Shown: one piece after another, positions 28,147-36,651 of the stretch
Layout of the letters: each line of letters begins with the position of its first letter
How positions within the stretch are numbered: position 1 is the stretch's first letter
Assembly: GCF_000716675.1 (NCBI RefSeq)
Contig: NZ_JNXT01000039.1
Location: forward strand, 31,425-95,424
DNA: 64,000 bases
From: Streptomyces alboflavus
GTDB lineage: Bacteria > Actinomycetota > Actinomycetes > Streptomycetales > Streptomycetaceae
Reading direction: 5' to 3'
The notes under the pieces: model-generated
Told to the model about the DNA's origin: nothing
The model's database searches: none
Seen by the model: only the letters and a program-made list of their open reading frames with translations
Made by a program: the position numbers and the translations under genes

Positions 28147-28564
28147 GGCAATGGAGTTGTGGAAAGCGGGGCCCGGGGCCCCTCTCCCTCTACGCATCGT
28201 GGAGGATGGCCGGTTCTCCGCGCAACTGTTTCGACGACATCTTGGGGCACAAGGCCGGATTGGCACGGGCCGATGAGGCTGGCCGAAAAGCGTTCCAGGA
28301 GCGCGCCGCGGAAGCGGAGGGTGCGGGGCCGCCGAAACGGCTCGGCGGGACGGAGCGGGAAACGGAACGAGAACGGAACGGGGGCGGCCCGAGAACGGGA
28401 CGGGAACGCCATGGGGACGGGACCGGGACGAGGCGGGAACGGAGGGGGAAACGAGGCGGGAGCGGTGCCGGAAGGGGACGGGGGCCGACCGGCTCCGGGC
28501 GTCCCCGGAGCCGACCGTTCCCTGGGTGACCGGGCTGCTGTCCCCTGCCGTCCGGTCACTTCTC

Positions 28565-28614
28565 TGGAGCGAGGTCCCACGGCGTACGCGAGTCGCGTAC
28601 GCCTCATCGCTCCA
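28565..28614. repeat. Two-tier inverted repeat
   Basis: Inner perfect 11-bp arms (28581-28591, 28593-28603) around a single base, enclosed by 8-bp arms TGGAGCGA (28565-28572) and TCGCTCCA (28607-28614). It can extrude as a cruciform or fold as RNA; no T-run follows. Confidence 0.75.
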
Positions 28615-28840
28615 GCGGAGCCACGCGTGGTTCTTGCGGCCCGCCCCTGGCTGGCACGGACATCGGGACCAACGAAACCCGTCGGGAACCGGTCACGCGC
28701 CGTACGGGTGAGAAGGGATCCGAACTCAGGTCCGTGGCGCAGTGGTTCCGCTTTTCGACGGGCCTCGACAGGGCCTCGACAGGGGCTTCGACAGGGACTT
28801 CGCCGGGGACTTCGCCGGGGCGGGGAGGCCCCCGGCGGAC

Positions 28841-29143
28841 TCAGACGCGGCCCCGGCACAGCTCCAGGAGCGTCATGGCGAGCTGGGTGCCGGGCTTGCC
28901 GAGAGCGTCCCTGTAGTGGCTGAGGATCTCCATCTCGCGGGAGAGGTTCACGCGGCGCCCGCCGGAGCTGATGCGGGCTTCCTGGATGACGGCGGAGACG
29001 GCCATCCGTTCCTGGACGAGCCCGATGATCCGGTCGTCGAGGGCGTCGATGCGCTCGCGGGCACCGCCGATCAGCTCGGCGGCCCCGGGGGTGCGGGCGC
29101 CGGTCCGCTCGGCGGGGGTGGTGGCGGGAGTGGCGGTGTTCAT
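28841..29143 (-). CDS. Chorismate mutase (AroQ class)
   Basis: Converts chorismate to prephenate, the branch point to phenylalanine and tyrosine; cytosolic helical dimer. The 100 residues cover one AroQ domain: helix 1 with ARERIDALDDRII, then LVQERMAVSAVI, and the central loop with GRRVNLSREMEIL. These provide the arginines and glutamate that hold the substrate in this family. The ATG at 29143 has CGAGGAG upstream. The gene is preceded on its strand by a 23-codon leader rich in Phe plus Tyr and a strong terminator, which reads as transcription attenuation by charged tRNA-Phe. It diverges from guaA. No export signal, so this is the biosynthetic type. Confidence 0.9.
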   Translation of the reverse strand: MNTATPATTPAERTGARTPGAAELIGGARERIDALDDRIIGLVQERMAVSAVIQEARISSGGRRVNLSREMEILSHYRDALGKPGTQLAMTLLELCRGRV

Positions 29144-29194
29144 GGTGGTGGGGCTCCTCGATCGGGTCGCGGGGCCCGGGGCGGCAGTGCCCGG

Positions 29195-29232
29195 AAACAA
29201 CAGAACGCCCCGGGCCTTGTCGGCCCGGGGCG
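29195..29232 (-). terminator. Attenuator terminator of the chorismate mutase leader
   Basis: Perfect 11-bp stem (29206-29216 with 29222-29232), 5-nt loop, followed on the minus strand by the T-rich run TTCTGTTGTT (29195-29204). It lies between the leader peptide stop and the chorismate mutase start. Confidence 0.85.
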
Positions 29233-29256
29233 CCTGGGAAGTCGCTTGGCGTTACG

Positions 29257-29328
29257 TCAAGCAGCTCGACCATGGCAGCCGGCGAGCCGGATGCCATAGG
29301 TAAAGACGAAGGTCGAGTGCGTGAACAT
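29257..29328 (-). CDS. Phe/Tyr leader peptide of chorismate mutase attenuator
   Basis: A 23-codon frame whose peptide starts [11 protein letters not shown]: Phe at 2, 7, 9 and Tyr at 11. One Phe codon is TTT, rare in such GC-rich genomes. The start resembles the Streptomyces trp leader peptide (MFAHST... as I remember it). CTCGACC in codons 4-6 can pair with GGTCGAG in codons 20-22, closing a long hairpin over the Phe/Tyr codons that a stalled ribosome would break. A TACACT hexamer (29336-29341) lies 7 nt before the ATG, so the transcript is probably leaderless. Confidence 0.75.
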   Translation of the reverse strand: MFTHSTFVFTYGIRLAGCHGRAA

Positions 29329-29335
29329 GCGCCCC

Positions 29336-29341
29336 AGTGTA
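29336..29341 (-). promoter_or_regulatory. -10 box of the chorismate mutase leader
   Basis: TACACT on the minus strand, spaced so that transcription would begin at or next to the leader ATG (29328). The -35 region is weak. Confidence 0.4.
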
Positions 29342-29383
29342 CGCACACCACCCAGGACATCGACCGCACACCCATCCAGCCCG

Positions 29384-29470
29384 TCGTGGGGGTACCCCCT
29401 GCTCCTTGAGAGCTTGGGGGAGCTTGAGGACGAGCGCGAAGCGCGACAGGGGGGCGAGGGGCGCAGCCCC
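29384..29470. repeat. Streptomyces-type interspersed palindromic element
   Basis: Contains GGGGGTACCCCC (29388-29399), a hairpin with the nearby GAGAGCTTGGGGG, and the tail GCGCGAAGCGCGACAGGGGG. I recognise this layout as a common intergenic element of Streptomyces genomes, from memory. Confidence 0.55.
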
Positions 29471-29539
29471 AGGAGACGGGAAGGGAAGGGGCGGAGGGGG
29501 CGAACACCCACACCAGACGCCCACCCCCCGTCCCCCCGT

Positions 29540-29545
29540 TAGAAT
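29540..29545 (+). promoter_or_regulatory. Candidate -10 box of guaA
   Basis: TAGAAT matches the Streptomyces -10 consensus TAGRRT and lies 40 bp before the guaA start. No good -35 box is visible. Confidence 0.35.
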
Positions 29546-29585
29546 CGACGCACACACCCTCATGCTCACCGCCGGAAGGCAGACC

Positions 29586-31166
29586 GTGCCAGTAGCGCCC
29601 CCCGCCGCCCCCGACACCGTCCTGGTCGTCGACTTCGGAGCGCAGTACGCCCAGCTCATCGCCCGCCGCGTCCGCGAGGCCCGGGTCTACAGCGAGATCG
29701 TGCCGAGCACCATGCCGGTTGCCGAGATGCTCGCCAAGAACCCCGCGGCGATCATCCTCTCCGGCGGCCCGTCCTCGGTGTACGCCGAGCAGGCCCCGTC
29801 GGTGGACCGCGCCCTCTTCGAGGCCGGCGTCCCCGTCTTCGGCATGTGCTACGGCTTCCAGCTGATGGCGACGACCCTCGGCGGCACGGTCGACAACACC
29901 GGCGCCCGCGAGTACGGCCGCACCCCCCTGCACGTCTCCAAGTCCGGCTCGACCCTCTTCGAGGGCACCCCGGACGAGCAGTCCGTGTGGATGTCGCACG
30001 GCGACGCGTGCAGCGCCGCCCCCGAGGGCTTCGCCGTCACGGCGTCCACCGACGTCGTCCCGGTCGCGGCCTTCGAGAACGACGAGAAGAAGCTGTACGG
30101 CGTGCAGTACCACCCCGAGGTCATGCACTCCACGCACGGCCAGCAGGTCCTGGAGCACTTCCTGTACCGCGGCGCGGGCCTGACCCCGTCCTGGACCACC
30201 GGCAACGTCATCGACGAGCAGGTCGCGGCGATCCAGGCCCAGGTCGGCACCAAGCGCGCCATCTGCGGTCTGTCCGGCGGCGTCGACTCCGCGGTCGCCG
30301 CTGCCCTCGTCCAGAAGGCCATCGGCTCCCAGCTGACCTGCGTGTACGTCGACCACGGCCTGATGCGCCAGGGCGAGACCGAGCAGGTCGAGAAGGACTT
30401 CGTGGCGGCGACCGGCGTCCAGCTGAAGGTCGTCGACGCGCAGGAGCGGTTCCTCTCCGCGCTCGCCGGGGTGTCCGACCCCGAGGAGAAGCGGAAGATC
30501 ATCGGCCGTGAGTTCATCCGCGTCTTCGAGCAGGCGCAGGCCGAGATCGTCGCGGAGGCCCCCGGGGACCAGCCCGTCGAGTTCCTCGTCCAGGGCACGC
30601 TCTACCCCGACGTGGTCGAGTCCGGTGGCGGCACCGGCACCGCCAACATCAAGTCCCACCACAACGTGGGCGGCCTCCCCGAGGACCTCGAGTTCCAGCT
30701 CATCGAGCCGCTGCGCAAGCTCTTCAAGGACGAGGTGCGCATGGTCGGCCAGGAGCTCGGCCTGCCCGACGAGATCGTCCAGCGCCAGCCCTTCCCGGGC
30801 CCCGGCCTCGGCATCCGCATCGTCGGCGAGGTCACCCGCGAGCGCCTCGACCTGCTGCGCGAGGCCGACGCCATCGCCCGCGAGGAGCTGACCGCGGCCG
30901 GGCTCGACCGCGAGATCTGGCAGTGCCCGGTCGTGCTGCTCGCCGACGTCCGCTCCGTCGGCGTCCAGGGCGACGGCCGCACCTACGGCCACCCGATCGT
31001 GCTGCGCCCGGTCTCCTCCGAGGACGCCATGACGGCCGACTGGTCCCGCCTGCCGTACGACGTGCTCGCGAAGATCTCCACCCGCATCACCAACGAGGTC
31101 GCCGACGTCAACCGCGTCGTCCTCGACGTCACGAGCAAGCCGCCGGGCACCATCGAGTGGGAGTAG
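29586..31166 (+). CDS. guaA: GMP synthase (glutamine-hydrolysing)
   Basis: Aminates XMP to GMP using glutamine and ATP; cytosolic. The 526 residues fit the family. The class I glutaminase domain has nucleophile Cys88 in FGMCYGFQ and the pair His176/Glu178 in YHPEV. The ATP-pyrophosphatase domain has the P-loop SGGVDS at 230-235, and the dimerisation domain ends with the signature [14 protein letters not shown] 29586 is chosen over ATG 29562 because GGAAGG lies 7 nt upstream and it gives the family length. It diverges from the chorismate mutase leader, with an interspersed repeat between them. Confidence 0.97.
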   Translation: MPVAPPAAPDTVLVVDFGAQYAQLIARRVREARVYSEIVPSTMPVAEMLAKNPAAIILSGGPSSVYAEQAPSVDRALFEAGVPVFGMCYGFQLMATTLGGTVDNTGAREYGRTPLHVSKSGSTLFEGTPDEQSVWMSHGDACSAAPEGFAVTASTDVVPVAAFENDEKKLYGVQYHPEVMHSTHGQQVLEHFLYRGAGLTPSWTTGNVIDEQVAAIQAQVGTKRAICGLSGGVDSAVAAALVQKAIGSQLTCVYVDHGLMRQGETEQVEKDFVAATGVQLKVVDAQERFLSALAGVSDPEEKRKIIGREFIRVFEQAQAEIVAEAPGDQPVEFLVQGTLYPDVVESGGGTGTANIKSHHNVGGLPEDLEFQLIEPLRKLFKDEVRMVGQELGLPDEIVQRQPFPGPGLGIRIVGEVTRERLDLLREADAIAREELTAAGLDREIWQCPVVLLADVRSVGVQGDGRTYGHPIVLRPVSSEDAMTADWSRLPYDVLAKISTRITNEVADVNRVVLDVTSKPPGTIEWE

Positions 31167-31243
31167 TCCCCACCACCCCGTCGGCCCCCTCGGCCTGAAC
31201 GCCGGTGCCGCCGCCCACCATCCGGGCGGCGGCACCGGCGTTC

Positions 31244-31723
31244 TCATGCCCGCCTGGTCTTCCTCAGCGGCTGCCCCGGCTTCCACAGCTGCACCGCCAG
31301 GTACTTCTCGTCCTCGATGTACGTCCGTACGACCTCCGTCAGCTCCACCCGGAACAGGTGGAACGCCGACGGGTCCGGCGGCTCCACCTCGTCCACGTAC
31401 AGCGCGATCGTCTCCTGGTCCCGCACCTCGACCGCCCGCCCCGCGATCCGCACGTCGCCGCCCGCCATCTCCGTGCCCACCCCCGGATTCGCCTGCAGCG
31501 CGAACCGCGGATCGCGGCGCAGATCCAGCGCCTTCAGCGAGTTCGGCATCATCCCGAGCCACAACTCGCCGTTCAGGAAGCGCACTTCGATGCCCGTCGT
31601 GCGCGGCGCCCCGTCCTTGCGCAGCGTCGCGAGAACGTGGTGGGTGAACTGTCCGAAGCGGTCCTCGACGGTCCGCGCCAGTTCCGGTTCCGCGGCCGTG
31701 AACGCCGCCCAGTTGAAGATCAT
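31244..31723 (-). CDS. Pyridoxamine 5'-phosphate oxidase family (F420/FMN) protein
   Basis: Split-barrel flavin or F420-binding protein of 159 residues. The N-terminal segment FTHHVLATLRKDGAPRTTGI and the later GELWLGMMPNSLKALDLRRDPR are the usual cofactor-binding strands of this superfamily. Homologues in actinomycetes reduce or bind F420, FMN or haem degradation products; the substrate cannot be told from sequence. The start at ATG 31723 is the first Met before the domain; the ribosome site is weak. It shares a 184-bp divergent promoter region, holding two related palindromes, with the class II aldolase gene, so the two are probably controlled together. Confidence 0.8.
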   Translation of the reverse strand: MIFNWAAFTAAEPELARTVEDRFGQFTHHVLATLRKDGAPRTTGIEVRFLNGELWLGMMPNSLKALDLRRDPRFALQANPGVGTEMAGGDVRIAGRAVEVRDQETIALYVDEVEPPDPSAFHLFRVELTEVVRTYIEDEKYLAVQLWKPGQPLRKTRRA

Positions 31724-31741
31724 GCGGTAAGTCTGCCTCCC

Positions 31742-31766
31742 AAAGGAGACATCTGCTGTCTCCTTT
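31742..31766. promoter_or_regulatory. Operator candidate 1, divergent promoter
   Basis: Perfect 10-bp inverted repeat AAAGGAGACA / TGTCTCCTTT with 5-nt spacer, about 20 bp before the oxidoreductase start. Related to the palindrome at 31838-31858. Confidence 0.5.
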
Positions 31767-31837
31767 TCCGCGCCGCCCCTGAACGCCCCTGCCCGCCCCG
31801 CTCGCCGCACCCCTGGCCCGCCTGCCGACTCCCTTCA

Positions 31838-31858
31838 CAGGAGACCCCTGTTCTCCTG
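31838..31858. promoter_or_regulatory. Operator candidate 2, divergent promoter
   Basis: 7-bp inverted repeat CAGGAGA / TCTCCTG with 7-nt spacer, sharing AGGAGAC...TCTCCT with the first site. The centres are 94 bp apart, close to nine helical turns. Confidence 0.5.
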
Positions 31859-31907
31859 CGCTGACCGGCGGTAACTTCCGCTCCGTACGGCCAGGGACGG
31901 AGGACAT

Positions 31908-32693
31908 ATGCAGGCGCCCACACCCATACCCGTCGAGCGGTTGCAGTTCGCGATGCCGCAGGCGCACGAGACGCCCGAGGACGAGCGGCGCCACCGCAAG
32001 GAACGGCTCGCCGCCGCCCTCAGGATCTTCGGCCGCCTCGGCTACGAGGACGGGGTGTCGGGGCACATCACCGCGCGCGACCCCGAGTACGACGACTGCT
32101 TCTGGGTGAATCCCTTCGGCATGCCCTTCAGGCACATCACCGTCGGTGACCTCGTCCTCGCCAACGCCGACGGCCAGGTCGTCGAAGGCCGCCACCACGT
32201 CAACCAGGCCGCCTTCACCGTGCACGCGCAAGTCCACCGCGCCCGCCCCGAAGCCGTCGCCGTCGCGCACTGCCACTCCACGCACGGCCGCGCCCTGGCC
32301 GCGCTCGGCGAACTCCTCGACCCCCTCACCCAGGAGTCCTGCGCCTTCTACGAGAGCCACGCCCTGTACGACGCCTACACCGGCGTCACCGTCGACGCCG
32401 GGGAAGGGCGCCTCATCGCCGCCGCGCTCGGCGACCACAAGGCCCTCATCCTGCGCAACCACGGGCTGCTCACCGTCGGCGGCTCCGTCGACGCCGCCGC
32501 CTGGTGGTTCATCTCCATGGAGCGCTCCTGCCAGATCCAGCTCGCCGCCCGCGCCGCGGGGCGCCCCGTCCTCATCGGGCACAAACAGGCCGTCGAGACC
32601 CGCGAACAGCTCGGCGGCGACCTCGTGGCCTGGATCAACTACCAGCCCCTGTGGCAGGACGTCACCCGCGCCGAGCCCGACCTGCTCGCCTGA
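31908..32693 (+). CDS. Class II aldolase/adducin family protein
   Basis: Zn-dependent aldolase-type protein of 261 residues, related to L-fuculose-phosphate and L-ribulose-phosphate enzymes. The metal-site HxH appears in AVAHCHSTHGRALA, with the third histidine in LILRNHGLLT, and SGHITARDP near residue 50 is the phosphate/substrate loop. The upstream acidic residue is present in the family position. Substrate unknown; this actinobacterial clade is often annotated only as class II aldolase. ATG 31908 with GGAGG 5 nt upstream. The gene is divergent from the F420/FMN-type protein, and the paired palindromes between them imply a common regulator whose gene is not in view. Confidence 0.85.
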   Translation: MQAPTPIPVERLQFAMPQAHETPEDERRHRKERLAAALRIFGRLGYEDGVSGHITARDPEYDDCFWVNPFGMPFRHITVGDLVLANADGQVVEGRHHVNQAAFTVHAQVHRARPEAVAVAHCHSTHGRALAALGELLDPLTQESCAFYESHALYDAYTGVTVDAGEGRLIAAALGDHKALILRNHGLLTVGGSVDAAAWWFISMERSCQIQLAARAAGRPVLIGHKQAVETREQLGGDLVAWINYQPLWQDVTRAEPDLLA

Positions 32694-32892
32694 CCCGGCC
32701 CGGCCGCCCGCACACGCGTGCCCGCCCGCGCGCCGCGTCAACCGGCGCACCGCCGGACCACCCGTGCTGACCTGACCCGCGGAACACGCACAGGCGTCCG
32801 TGCGGCACAATTCCCAGACACCGCAAGGAAGTTCACGGACACGCGACCGAACGAAGATCCGGACGCGCGTCCCGCGGTGACTTCGGTCAAGG

Positions 32893-34179
32893 GTGGGGAA
32901 GGCGGCGTACGCGGTGGCGGTCCAGGAAGCCAGGCAGGGGGCGCACGGGGGTGGCTGCGCGTGCGGCGACTCCCCGCACGGGGCGCGCGAGGGGCACCGG
33001 CGCGCCGTGGCCGCGTTCCTCGCCAAGCGTGACGAGCTGGCGGCCGGGCATGGCGTGCCCGCGGCCGTCGTCCACTCCGCGGGCGCCTCCCGCCAGTGGG
33101 TGTCGGACGAGCTGACCCAGTCCGCGCGGACCGTCGCCGAACGCGGTCGGGCCGAGGGCCAGGCCTGGCTCACCCGGCTGTGGCCGCGCACACTCGCCGT
33201 CGTCTGGGTCGGCGTCCTGATCCTGCTGCTCGTCCAGGCCCTCACCGCCGTCGGCACGGGCTGGACCACGGCTCGCACGGCCGGGCTCCTCGCCGCGGCC
33301 GTCGTCGCCGTGGTCCTGAGCGGCGCCGCGTATCTGCACCGCGCCCGCGGCGGCGTCATCGCCCCCGTCATCGGGGAGGACAACCGCCTCTCCACCTCAC
33401 GCGCGGTCGCCGCCTGCTGGGTGCTGTTCGTCGCCTTCGCCGTGCTCGTCCTCGCGGGCGAGCTCGCCGCGGCCTCCGGCCACGACGCGCGCGAGGACCT
33501 TGTCGACGGCCTCCAGCTCGCCCGCGCCGCGGGCCTGGTGACGGTCCTCGCCGTCGTCTGCGGCGTCGCCGTGCTCGTACGCCGCGTCGTCGGCCTGCGC
33601 GTACTCGGCCAGCGGCTCCAGAAGGTGCGCGCCGACCGGCCGCGCGCCGCCGACCTGCTCACCGACGACGCGGGCCGCGGCCACTTCGCCGACGTCCAGT
33701 ACGTCCTCGTCAGCGCCGTCGCCGTCGTCTTCGTCGCCGTCCGGCTCGCCCGCCGCCCCGAGCAACTGCCCGACCTGCCGTGGGGCCTCGCCCTGCTCGT
33801 CCTCGTGTCCGCCGCCACATACCTGGCCGGCAAGTACGCCGAAGGCGGCAGGCCCGTCATCCTCTCCGTCGTCCGCTCCCGCGAGGCGGGCGACCTGGAC
33901 GCCCCGATCCGCACCGGCGACGACATCGAGATCCGCGGCGCAGGTTTCGTCCCGCCCGGCGCGGGCAGCGCCGACCGCCTTGCCCGGATGGCCGTCCGCA
34001 TCGGCACCGTCCACGTCCACGTGCCCCTCGTCCCCGTCCCCGGCGGTTTCACCAACCCCACGGACGCCGTCCTGACCGTCCCCGTGCCCGTCGACGTGGA
34101 GCCCGGCCGTGTCGACGTCCAAGTGATCACCGCCGCGGGCGTCGAGACCAACCGCTGCACCATCGACGTCACCGACTGA
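32893..34179 (+). CDS. Multi-pass membrane protein with C-terminal beta domain
   Basis: 428 residues of unknown function. After a soluble N-terminus with three cysteines or more (GGCACGD) there are five hydrophobic segments (roughly residues 100-120, 125-148, 175-195, 215-235, 275-310). The last ~110 residues are rich in Val/Gly/Pro beta strands (IRTGDDIEIRGAGF, VPVPVDVEPGRVDVQVITAAG), like an IPT/TIG-type fold. GTG 32893 lacks a strong ribosome site; internal GTG codons could also serve. It stands alone, preceded by 200 bp with no clear signal. Confidence 0.7.
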   Translation: MGKAAYAVAVQEARQGAHGGGCACGDSPHGAREGHRRAVAAFLAKRDELAAGHGVPAAVVHSAGASRQWVSDELTQSARTVAERGRAEGQAWLTRLWPRTLAVVWVGVLILLLVQALTAVGTGWTTARTAGLLAAAVVAVVLSGAAYLHRARGGVIAPVIGEDNRLSTSRAVAACWVLFVAFAVLVLAGELAAASGHDAREDLVDGLQLARAAGLVTVLAVVCGVAVLVRRVVGLRVLGQRLQKVRADRPRAADLLTDDAGRGHFADVQYVLVSAVAVVFVAVRLARRPEQLPDLPWGLALLVLVSAATYLAGKYAEGGRPVILSVVRSREAGDLDAPIRTGDDIEIRGAGFVPPGAGSADRLARMAVRIGTVHVHVPLVPVPGGFTNPTDAVLTVPVPVDVEPGRVDVQVITAAGVETNRCTIDVTD

Positions 34180-34423
34180 CCGGCCCGCACCACCACCCCC
34201 TTCCCGCGCCGCACCGCGCCCCGCACACTCCGCCCGGCCACCCGGACCGCTCCGAATGGACGCATGCACATCCCCCTCCCGAGTGCCCCGGAACCGCGCT
34301 CGCCGCGCGGTCTCCCCGAAGCCGTCGAGGAATCCGCCGCACGCCACTGAGCAGCGGCTCCCCTTCGTACGTATGGTCAGTTGACGGGGCAACGGCCGAG
34401 GCGCGGGAGAGGCGGCGGACACG

Positions 34424-34951
34424 ATGGCTCACGGCATGCGCACGGACAGCCACAGCGGCTATGCCAGGCGGAACGACTGGCGCGACAACGCCACCCGATA
34501 CGCCCTGCTCCCCCTACGGGTCTTCCTCGGCGTCACCTTCATCTACGCCGGCCTGGACAAGATCACCGACAGCGCCTTCATGAAGTCGAAGGGCGTCGGG
34601 TCCATCGGCGAGACCATGCGCGGTGTCCGCGACCTCGCCGCCTTCCCCGAACTCGTCGATCTGGCACTGAAGAGCCCCGTCGGCTTCGGCTACGCCATCG
34701 CCTTCGGTGAACTCGCCGTCGGCATCGGCATCCTGATCGGCTTCTTCGCCCGGCTCGCCGCGCTCGGCGGCGCCCTGATCTCCCTCAGCCTCTGGCTCAC
34801 GATGAGCTGGCACGAAGAGCCCTACTACTACGGCAACGACCTCCCGTACCTGATGGCCTGGCTGCCCCTGATCCTCGCCGGGGCGTCCTACCTCTCCGTC
34901 GACGCATGGCTAGCCGAGCGCCGCAGCTCCAGAGGGCTGGGGCTGGGCTAG
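34424..34951 (+). CDS. DoxX family membrane protein
   Basis: A 175-residue protein with four predicted membrane helices in the DoxX arrangement: LLPLRVFLGVTFIYAGLDKI, FGYAIAFGELAVGIGILIGF, ALISLSLWLTM and YLMAWLPLILAGASYL. DoxX homologues are linked to thiol oxidation or redox homeostasis at the membrane in some bacteria; a role here is inference. The start ATG 34424 follows GCGGCGGACACG, a poor ribosome site; another Met at residue 5 is possible. Short tandem 19-bp repeats (34951-34988) follow the stop. Confidence 0.82.
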   Translation: MAHGMRTDSHSGYARRNDWRDNATRYALLPLRVFLGVTFIYAGLDKITDSAFMKSKGVGSIGETMRGVRDLAAFPELVDLALKSPVGFGYAIAFGELAVGIGILIGFFARLAALGGALISLSLWLTMSWHEEPYYYGNDLPYLMAWLPLILAGASYLSVDAWLAERRSSRGLGLG

Positions 34952-34988
34952 GGGCTCGCCGCTGGGCTGGGGGCTCGCTGCTGGGCTG
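34951..34988. repeat. Two tandem 19-bp units after the DoxX gene
   Basis: GGGGCTCGCCGCTGGGCTG followed by the same unit with one C to T change, between convergent genes. Confidence 0.8.
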
Positions 34989-35036
34989 GGGTCCGGCCCG
35001 GGGCCGAGGTCGGCTCAGGACCTGCCCGAGGCTTGA

Positions 35037-35327
35037 CTAGAGCCTGTCCGAGGGCGCACCCGAGCTGCTGGTCGAGGCCTTGTCCTCGGGGCTCGCCGGG
35101 GTGCCGGTGGCCTCCGGGCCCTTCGTGCGGGGCCGCCGGGCCTTGCGTATGCCATGGGCCACGGCCGCCGTCGCCGCCGCGAGGAACAGACCTCCCACCA
35201 CGATCGGGATCATCGCGAACCACGGGGTCTCCCACAGCCCGCCCGCGTCGCCCGCGTACACCAGGCCGGCCGCCGCCAGGAAGAAGCCCGCCACCAGCCT
35301 GCCGGGCTGGAACTCATGACTCAGCAC
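35037..35327 (-). CDS. Small two-helix membrane protein
   Basis: 96 residues with two membrane helices (LVAGFFLAAAGLVYAG and MIPIVVGGLFLAAATAAVA), a basic stop-transfer (RKARRPR) and a disordered tail. The GTG at 35327 has an ideal GGAGG 6 nt upstream and lies inside the end of the PspC gene (14-nt overlap with its stop at 35314), so translation is coupled. It probably works with that membrane protein. Family not recognised. Confidence 0.75.
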   Translation of the reverse strand: MLSHEFQPGRLVAGFFLAAAGLVYAGDAGGLWETPWFAMIPIVVGGLFLAAATAAVAHGIRKARRPRTKGPEATGTPASPEDKASTSSSGAPSDRL

Positions 35328-36651
35328 GTGCCACCTCCACCTGTCCGACGCCGACTTCGAGCCGCAGCTCGATCGTGCCGCCGTCCTTGGCGCCCCGAGG
35401 CGGGGCCAGGGTCGCCGACTTCTCCTTGCCCGGCTCCACGTCCACGTCCTTGCTCTTGTCGTCCGGCAACTGGATGTCGCCGACACCCACCTCGGCCCGC
35501 AGCCGCACCTCGGCGTCGCTCGGCACGATCACCTTCAGGCGGCCCGCGCCGACTTCCGCGCTCGTGCTCACCGTCTGGTCCTTGCCGATGTCGATCCGGC
35601 TCAGGTCCAGCGTGCCCACGCCCGTGCCCATCTCGTAGTGCGGACGGACGTCCGCCGTGGCGGCCGGACGCCAGTCCGTGCGTATCCAGTCCGTGGTGAT
35701 GTTCTTCGGCAGGGCGGAGGCGCCCGCGACCAGGCCCGCGGTGATCACCGCGAGGACGATCGAGCCCGCGCCCGTGCGCCCGAGGAAGGAGCTGATCGCG
35801 ATGCCGAGTCCGAGCACGGCGAGCGCGCAGGCGAAGCCCGTCTGCAGGCTGGTGCCGAGCGGCTGGTCCTCCCAGGTCAGGGACGAGCCGAGGAAGGCCG
35901 CGACCACGGCGGCGAGGAACACCCAGCCGCCGAGCCAGCGCGGCCCGCGCGGGCCGGTCGGCTCGGGGGCGGGGGTGCGCCGGCCCGCGGGGGAGTGCGG
36001 GGCGTCCGGCTGATACTCCACCGCGACCGGGTCCGGGCCCCAGAAGTACTTCGGCATGCCCTCCGGCCCCGTCCCCTTCGTCAGGGGGTCGCGCCACCAG
36101 GACGGGCCGCCCGTCACCGGCGGGGCCAGGGTCTCGGGCGGTGCGTCGGCCACGGCCTGGACCGCCACCGGGTCGGGGTCAGGGGCGCCGCGGTGCTGCG
36201 ACCAATACCCCGCGCCCGCGAGCAGCAGGGCGAGGACGGCGGCGAAGGTCAGCGCGTCGCTGTTGTTCAGCAGGGTCAGGAACACTCCGCAGCCCACCAG
36301 GGCGAACAGCACGGCCGTCAGCGCGTGGCCGTCCACGCGGCCGGTCAGGAGGCGGCGGGCCTCGTTCTCCTCCTCGTCGTCGTACGGCACGAACAGCCAC
36401 GTGAAGCCGTAGAAGACCAGGCCGAGACCGCTCGTGATCGCGAGCACCGCGAGGCCGATGCGGAAGATCACCGGGTCCATCTGGCAGTGCCGCCCGAGGC
36501 CCGCGCACACGCCGCCCAGCTTGCGGTGCCGGCGGTCGCGGCGGAGCTTGGGCTCGCGCACGGCCTCCGGACCGCCCGGCTCCGTGGCCGTGGCGGTGGC
36601 GGTCTCGTGCGGCGGAGCCGACGGGCCCGACGCGGGCTGCTGATCTGTCAT
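35314..36651 (-). CDS. PspC-domain membrane protein with C-terminal adhesin-like beta domain
   Basis: 445 residues. A disordered N-terminus is followed by a PspC domain (about 33-95: RHRKLGGVCAGLGRHCQMDP, a membrane helix and LFVPYD). Several more helices follow, the last pair near residues 240-320. The C-terminal ~115 residues form regular beta repeats (STSAEVGAGRLKVIVP, EVGVGDIQLP, LRLEVGVGQVEV), similar to the DUF4097 or toast-rack beta fold. PspC proteins sense membrane stress. It diverges across 468 bp from a PspC-domain histidine kinase, so the two likely belong to one envelope-stress circuit. Start ATG 36651. Confidence 0.85.
   Translation of the reverse strand: MTDQQPASGPSAPPHETATATATEPGGPEAVREPKLRRDRRHRKLGGVCAGLGRHCQMDPVIFRIGLAVLAITSGLGLVFYGFTWLFVPYDDEEENEARRLLTGRVDGHALTAVLFALVGCGVFLTLLNNSDALTFAAVLALLLAGAGYWSQHRGAPDPDPVAVQAVADAPPETLAPPVTGGPSWWRDPLTKGTGPEGMPKYFWGPDPVAVEYQPDAPHSPAGRRTPAPEPTGPRGPRWLGGWVFLAAVVAAFLGSSLTWEDQPLGTSLQTGFACALAVLGLGIAISSFLGRTGAGSIVLAVITAGLVAGASALPKNITTDWIRTDWRPAATADVRPHYEMGTGVGTLDLSRIDIGKDQTVSTSAEVGAGRLKVIVPSDAEVRLRAEVGVGDIQLPDDKSKDVDVEPGKEKSATLAPPRGAKDGGTIELRLEVGVGQVEVARAES

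Larger units (their letters stand above)
27848..28840. other. Gene-poor kilobase with repeats and palindromes
   Basis: No convincing gene on either strand. From left to right it holds about six copies of a GGTGCCG heptamer (about 27853-27900), a terminator (27989-28021), a DasR-like palindrome (28131-28146), purine-rich degenerate repeats (about 28320-28480), a two-tier inverted repeat (28565-28614), a CCACGCGTGG palindrome (28621-28630), and 12-bp-type repeats near 28755-28825. Confidence 0.6.

Noticed and set aside
27219..34271. A 7-kb open frame on the minus strand
   Set aside because: It runs through chorismate mutase, guaA, aldolase and membrane-protein genes in the wrong frame; the translation is compositional noise.
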